A stretch of DNA of 64,000 nucleotides from Calditrichota bacterium (GTDB taxonomy: Bacteria > Calditrichota > Calditrichia > RBG-13-44-9 > J042): positions 130,705 to 194,704 of the forward strand of contig JAADJD010000002.1 of NCBI GenBank assembly GCA_013150955.1, in the 5' to 3' direction. The notes beneath the pieces are model-generated. The model saw nothing but the letters and a program-made list of their open reading frames with translations, was not told the origin of the DNA and did not search any database. Shown one piece after another: positions 60,152 to 64,000 of this stretch (position 1 is the stretch's first letter; each line of letters starts with the position of its first letter). The position numbers and the translations under genes were made by a program.

Positions 60152-61309
60152 ATGAAACCGTTTTTTATTGAAGCTATCGATACGTTATTTTTTCGAGATG
60201 GGCGTCCCTTCGAAGTAGGAGGAGAAGCCAATTTGCAAGTCCCCCCAGCACCCTCCACTTTTTATGGAGCGATTCGTTCTGCGTTAATTGCCGCAGGTCG
60301 AGGAGGTCTTGCTGCTTTTAAGAATGGAGGCGAGCACGAATTCAAAGAATGGGTAGGGGAAGACAAAGATTCCGAAGGGTTCACAGCAAGATTAACCATT
60401 AAAGGCCCCTTGTTTGCGCGAAAGATGGGAGCATATATTACCCGTTTCTTCCCGTTACCCCGCGATTTATTAATTTATGAGGAAAAGGAAAAGGTTTTTC
60501 TGGTTCCAACGAAATTAAAACCACTTCCAGAAGACATTGTAACCAATCACAAAATTAAAATGCTATTAATCAATCCTTATTCTCAATCCGCTGAATATCG
60601 AATGTTGTTTCTTTCCGAGAAATTATTTCAAAAATATTTATCTGGAGGAATACAAGAACCCTATGAATTGCATTACGGGGAAGACTTATTAAAAATTGAA
60701 GATGTTTACAAATCCGATTTCCGTGAAGGAGTGTCGTTGAAGACCCGGCAAAAAAATGCTGAAACAGGTCGGTTGTTCACTATGCAGCACATGGCTTTAA
60801 AAAGTGAATCTAACATGCAAATGGGATTTTACGTGGAATGCGAAATACCAGAAGTATTTCAATCCAATACTTTATTACGTCTGGGGGGTGATGGGAAAGT
60901 CGCCCAATTTCAGCCTATTTCTGTCTCTGAAATCGATATGCAAGAAGTGACCACCCAAATAGAAAAGACGAAATTTTTTAAAATATATCTGGCTACTCCG
61001 GCTATATTCGAACTGGGAGATATTTCTCAAGCTATGTTTAATAAATCGTTTGATGACAGCCCTGGCCTTGAGTTTGAATTAATTACTGCAGCATTGGGTC
61101 GGGGAGGAATGTATGGGGGATATGATGTGGCAGTAAATGTACCGAAAGTATCTTTCCCGGCAGTGCCGGCAGGTTCGGTTTTTTATTTCAGGTTAATTAA
61201 AGGAAGCGCAGAGCAGGTGCTTCAGGCATTTCATGAGCAATGCATTTCTGATCGTCGAAAAAATCAAGGGTTTGGATATTCATTTGTAGGAGGAATAAAC
61301 CATGTATAA
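60152..61309 (+). CDS. cmr3: Type III-B RAMP protein Cmr3
   Basis: MKPFFIEAIDTLFFRDGRPFEVGGEANLQVPPAPSTFYGAIRSALIA; ORF opens at 60113, start assigned to ATG 60152. Confidence 0.92.
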   Translation: MKPFFIEAIDTLFFRDGRPFEVGGEANLQVPPAPSTFYGAIRSALIAAGRGGLAAFKNGGEHEFKEWVGEDKDSEGFTARLTIKGPLFARKMGAYITRFFPLPRDLLIYEEKEKVFLVPTKLKPLPEDIVTNHKIKMLLINPYSQSAEYRMLFLSEKLFQKYLSGGIQEPYELHYGEDLLKIEDVYKSDFREGVSLKTRQKNAETGRLFTMQHMALKSESNMQMGFYVECEIPEVFQSNTLLRLGGDGKVAQFQPISVSEIDMQEVTTQIEKTKFFKIYLATPAIFELGDISQAMFNKSFDDSPGLEFELITAALGRGGMYGGYDVAVNVPKVSFPAVPAGSVFYFRLIKGSAEQVLQAFHEQCISDRRKNQGFGYSFVGGINHV

Positions 61310-62312
61310 AAAAGCAATGGCCATGTTTATGTTATGTGAGACCAGCGTACACGCTGGTTCGGGATCAGAGCTGGGGATTGTGGATTTGCCCATTCAACGG
61401 GAACGGCATACGGATTACCCGGTGTTTCATTCCAGCAGCATAAAAGGAGCTCTTCGGTTTAATGTAGATCGGGCAACTGCTTTCTGGGAGGCTTTTAAAA
61501 AACAACTAAAGAACGACGAGAACATCTTGCTTTCGAAGGTTTTGGATTCTTCCAGTTTTGTAAACATTTTTGAAGCAGTTTTTGGAGAAAAGCAAGTGAG
61601 TAATGAAAAAGAAAGCTTTGCCGCGGCTATTGCCATTACAGATGGGAGAATCCTGCTCTTCCCAGTAAAATCCTTGAAAGGAACTTTTGCCTACATTACC
61701 TGTTCCTTTGTAATTAATCGCTTAAAACGAGATTTGACTAAAGCTGGTATTGATCTTAATAACATTCCAGAAAAATTGGATGTTAAAGAGGGCAACGCCT
61801 TTGTTTGCAAAGGGTCAAGTGTTGTGGTAAATAATGCGCTTACACTGGAGGAATTTACTTTTCACGCGGAAGAAAAAGAAGAGGTTACTCTACTGGCAGA
61901 AGAACTCGCAATGTCATTGTTACCCAACGATAGTGTATATGATTACCTGAAAAACAAAATTAAAAACTCGCTGGTGGTGCTTAGCGATGACGATTTTAAA
62001 GAGTTTGTTTCCCAGTCCACTGAAGTAGTGGCCCGAATTAAAATTGATGAAAAAACGGGGACGGTAAGTTCAGAAGGGGGAAATCTCTGGTATGAAGAAA
62101 ATTTACCCGCAGAGACAATTTTATATTCACTGATTTTTGCCCAGGATTTAAATGAAGGCGGAAAGAAAAAGGCCAATCTTGAAAATAACTCGGTTTCTGC
62201 CGAAACAGTGTTAACATTTATTAGGCAGGTTATTCCAGAACGGATCCAATTGGGAGGAAATGAAACCATAGGACGGGGAATTTTAGCATTAAAATTTTAT
62301 AATGGAAATTAG
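61302..62312 (+). CDS. cmr4: Type III-B RAMP protein Cmr4
   Basis: ETSVHAGSGSELGIVDLPIQRERHTDYPVFHSSSIKGALRF; C-term IQLGGNETIGRGIL. Confidence 0.94.
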   Translation: MYKKAMAMFMLCETSVHAGSGSELGIVDLPIQRERHTDYPVFHSSSIKGALRFNVDRATAFWEAFKKQLKNDENILLSKVLDSSSFVNIFEAVFGEKQVSNEKESFAAAIAITDGRILLFPVKSLKGTFAYITCSFVINRLKRDLTKAGIDLNNIPEKLDVKEGNAFVCKGSSVVVNNALTLEEFTFHAEEKEEVTLLAEELAMSLLPNDSVYDYLKNKIKNSLVVLSDDDFKEFVSQSTEVVARIKIDEKTGTVSSEGGNLWYEENLPAETILYSLIFAQDLNEGGKKKANLENNSVSAETVLTFIRQVIPERIQLGGNETIGRGILALKFYNGN

Positions 62313-62321
62313 GAGGCAGTC

Positions 62322-62678
62322 ATGGCAGAAAATATTCGTACACTGGAGAATAATAGGGCAAAATTCGCTTTCGAAATGGTACGTGCAGTCAAAGAAAAGA
62401 AAGACGAATACAAAAGCTGGTCAAAGAAAATACCAGTGCTGATTAAGAGTAACGGTTTAGGACAAACATTAGCATTTATGAAGTCCCGGAACAAACCAGA
62501 AACGAATTTAATGCTGGAGCAAATTAAGAATTGGTTAATTCGGAAAAACGAAATTCAACCAAACGAAGATGTGATAAAAAAAATCACTGAAATTGATAGT
62601 TCCATTTATCGGCGCTGGTCACGGGAGACTATTGCTTTATTCAACTGGGTGCGTCGCTTTGCGGATGGATACTTGTAA
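62322..62678 (+). CDS. cmr5: Type III-B small subunit Cmr5
   Basis: 118 aa helical protein between cmr4 and cmr6; NGLGQTLAFMKSR. Confidence 0.88.
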   Translation: MAENIRTLENNRAKFAFEMVRAVKEKKDEYKSWSKKIPVLIKSNGLGQTLAFMKSRNKPETNLMLEQIKNWLIRKNEIQPNEDVIKKITEIDSSIYRRWSRETIALFNWVRRFADGYL

Positions 62679-62719
62679 TTAATTTATACTGCAGTAAAAT
62701 AAAAGGGAAGGTTAGCAAT

Positions 62720-63799
62720 ATGTTAATTATTGTTCCAAAAAATACTTTTAAAGCTCATGAAGGAAAATTAAATCGAGCAGGTTATTATGAAAATTTTTCT
62801 CTCTTATTTCGCCAATATGTACCCTGGCGAAAACCGAATTATAAATTCGATGAACAAAAGTGGCAATATTTTGAACAATTCCATTTTGATGAGAACTTAA
62901 TAAATCAACTTCAGAAAAGAGGAAGCGGTGTTATAAAGACATTTAAAAAATTGGGACTGCCAACCTATCAATTCTCCATGCACACCACCTGGCGGCTCAT
63001 CACCGGTATTGGTGCCAGTAGCTCCCTGGAAGTGGGAATGATTCTGCATCATGTTTATGGCATTCCGTACATTCCCGCCAGTTCGATTAAGGGTTTGCTG
63101 CGGTATTACCTTACCAAAATTGAGCCTGATCCGGAATTGGTGGCTTTATTGGGTAAAGGGGGAGATGAGGAAGGCGAAAAAGGAAAAATCGTTTTCCTGG
63201 ATGCCTTCCCCCAGCCGGAATTTGATATTAGCGTAGATATTATGAATAACCATTATCAGGACTACTACATGGACGATAAACCACCTGCTGATTGGATGGA
63301 TCCCAACCCTATAAAATTTTTAACCGTGAAAAATGCCACGTTTGTATTCCGACTGTTTTCCAATAGCAGAGAGGTTGGAGTAGAAAAATTAGAAGATGTA
63401 GCGCGACAGCTTTCCCAAGCGTTGATCAACCTGGGCATCGGGGCTAAAACTGCAGTCGGGTATGGGCGTATGGAGGGATTTCAACCAATTGCAATAGTTA
63501 ACGATTCCGAGAAACCGGTTCAAGATAAGGAAGAATTTTCTGCACCAACAGCTGAACCCAATATCAATTTTTATGACAATCCGGATGGTACCAGGGAGTA
63601 TTATTTAACTCGCCTGAACATGGCAGAACCTTATTCAGAAAAAGTACAGTGGCTGTTCCAGAAATGGGAACGTGATGAGCAGTGGAAAAACGACCCAGAG
63701 ATTGCAAAAGCATTTTTACCGAAAATAAAAAAGCAAAAAAAGAGCGGTAAGGAAACGCATTTTTACATAGTAATCAAAAGCATATTAAATAAAATATGA
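62720..63799 (+). CDS. cmr6: Type III-B RAMP protein Cmr6
   Basis: TTWRLITGIGASSSLEVGMILHHVYGIPYIPASSIKGLLRYYL; GIGAKTAVGYGRM. Confidence 0.93.
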   Translation: MLIIVPKNTFKAHEGKLNRAGYYENFSLLFRQYVPWRKPNYKFDEQKWQYFEQFHFDENLINQLQKRGSGVIKTFKKLGLPTYQFSMHTTWRLITGIGASSSLEVGMILHHVYGIPYIPASSIKGLLRYYLTKIEPDPELVALLGKGGDEEGEKGKIVFLDAFPQPEFDISVDIMNNHYQDYYMDDKPPADWMDPNPIKFLTVKNATFVFRLFSNSREVGVEKLEDVARQLSQALINLGIGAKTAVGYGRMEGFQPIAIVNDSEKPVQDKEEFSAPTAEPNINFYDNPDGTREYYLTRLNMAEPYSEKVQWLFQKWERDEQWKNDPEIAKAFLPKIKKQKKSGKETHFYIVIKSILNKI

Positions 63800-64000
63800 C
63801 GACATATTTCATTGCGATTGCAACTGGACAAAATGTAGCCAATATCCCCCCAATAATTAATCTTGGGCAGAAGGGTGATAAAATTTTATGGATCATTTCA
63901 GAAACAGCTAATGAAAGAGGCTGGGTAGATGGAAGTAATCGAGTTCTTCAAGAGCGAGGATTTGTTATTATTGATCCGCTTATTGTTGGTGACGACCTTA
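63796..64000 (+). CDS. CARF/DUF1887-like N-terminus, truncated at window edge
   Basis: ATG overlaps the cmr6 TGA (ATGA); hand translation MTTYFIAIATGQNVANIPPIINLGQKGDKILWIISETANERGWVDGSNRVLQERGFVIIDPLIVGDDL, a Rossmann-like N-terminus with a Q-N-xx-N-xxP pattern. Confidence 0.45.
   Translation, partial: MTTYFIAIATGQNVANIPPIINLGQKGDKILWIISETANERGWVDGSNRVLQERGFVIIDPLIVGDDL

Noticed and set aside
1-64000. tRNA or rRNA genes
   Set aside because: No cloverleaf-like or rRNA-like sequence was recognised in the intergenic gaps by eye; a tRNAscan run would be needed to be certain.

Overview
The window looks like a chromosomal segment from a Gram-negative, Calditrichota/Bacteroidetes-like thermophile or relative (taxonomy is inference; several secreted proteins carry 'NYPNPFNP'-type C-terminal sorting domains). 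Left to right: a truncated membrane spermidine-synthase-like gene; a K+ channel with an RCK domain; lpxB; a cytochrome c maturation operon (ccmABCDEF-like) whose CcmE has a variant CxxxY motif; a large starch/maltodextrin locus (sorted alpha-amylase, sugar ABC transporter without an ATPase gene, PpiC-type isomerase, TonB receptor, PorV-like protein, modular secreted proteins, TrmB regulator, two more GH13 enzymes, a debranching-type GH); a block of housekeeping genes (acyl-CoA synthetase, DUF4416, purM, plsY, purC, gpsA); an LVIVD protein, a CDF transporter, a CxxCH outer-membrane-like protein, and a YbjN/CesT-like gene next to a pspA-like gene. The right end (54.36 kb to the edge) is a type III-B CRISPR-Cas operon: cas6, cmr1, HEPN gene, cmr2 (cas10), cmr3, cmr4, cmr5, cmr6, and a truncated CARF/DUF1887-like gene. 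The most striking observation is that the cmr1 ORF continues in frame into a minimal nucleotidyltransferase (MNT) domain with an exact GSx10DxD motif. It is followed by an overlapping HEPN gene with an exact Rx4HxY motif. This puts a MntA/HepT-type toxin-antitoxin pair inside the Cmr operon with the antitoxin domain fused to a Cmr subunit. A second notable feature is a family of about 165-bp near-palindromic dispersed repeats in at least nine intergenic sites, present in both orientations and sometimes nested. No CRISPR array, tRNA or rRNA was recognised in the window.
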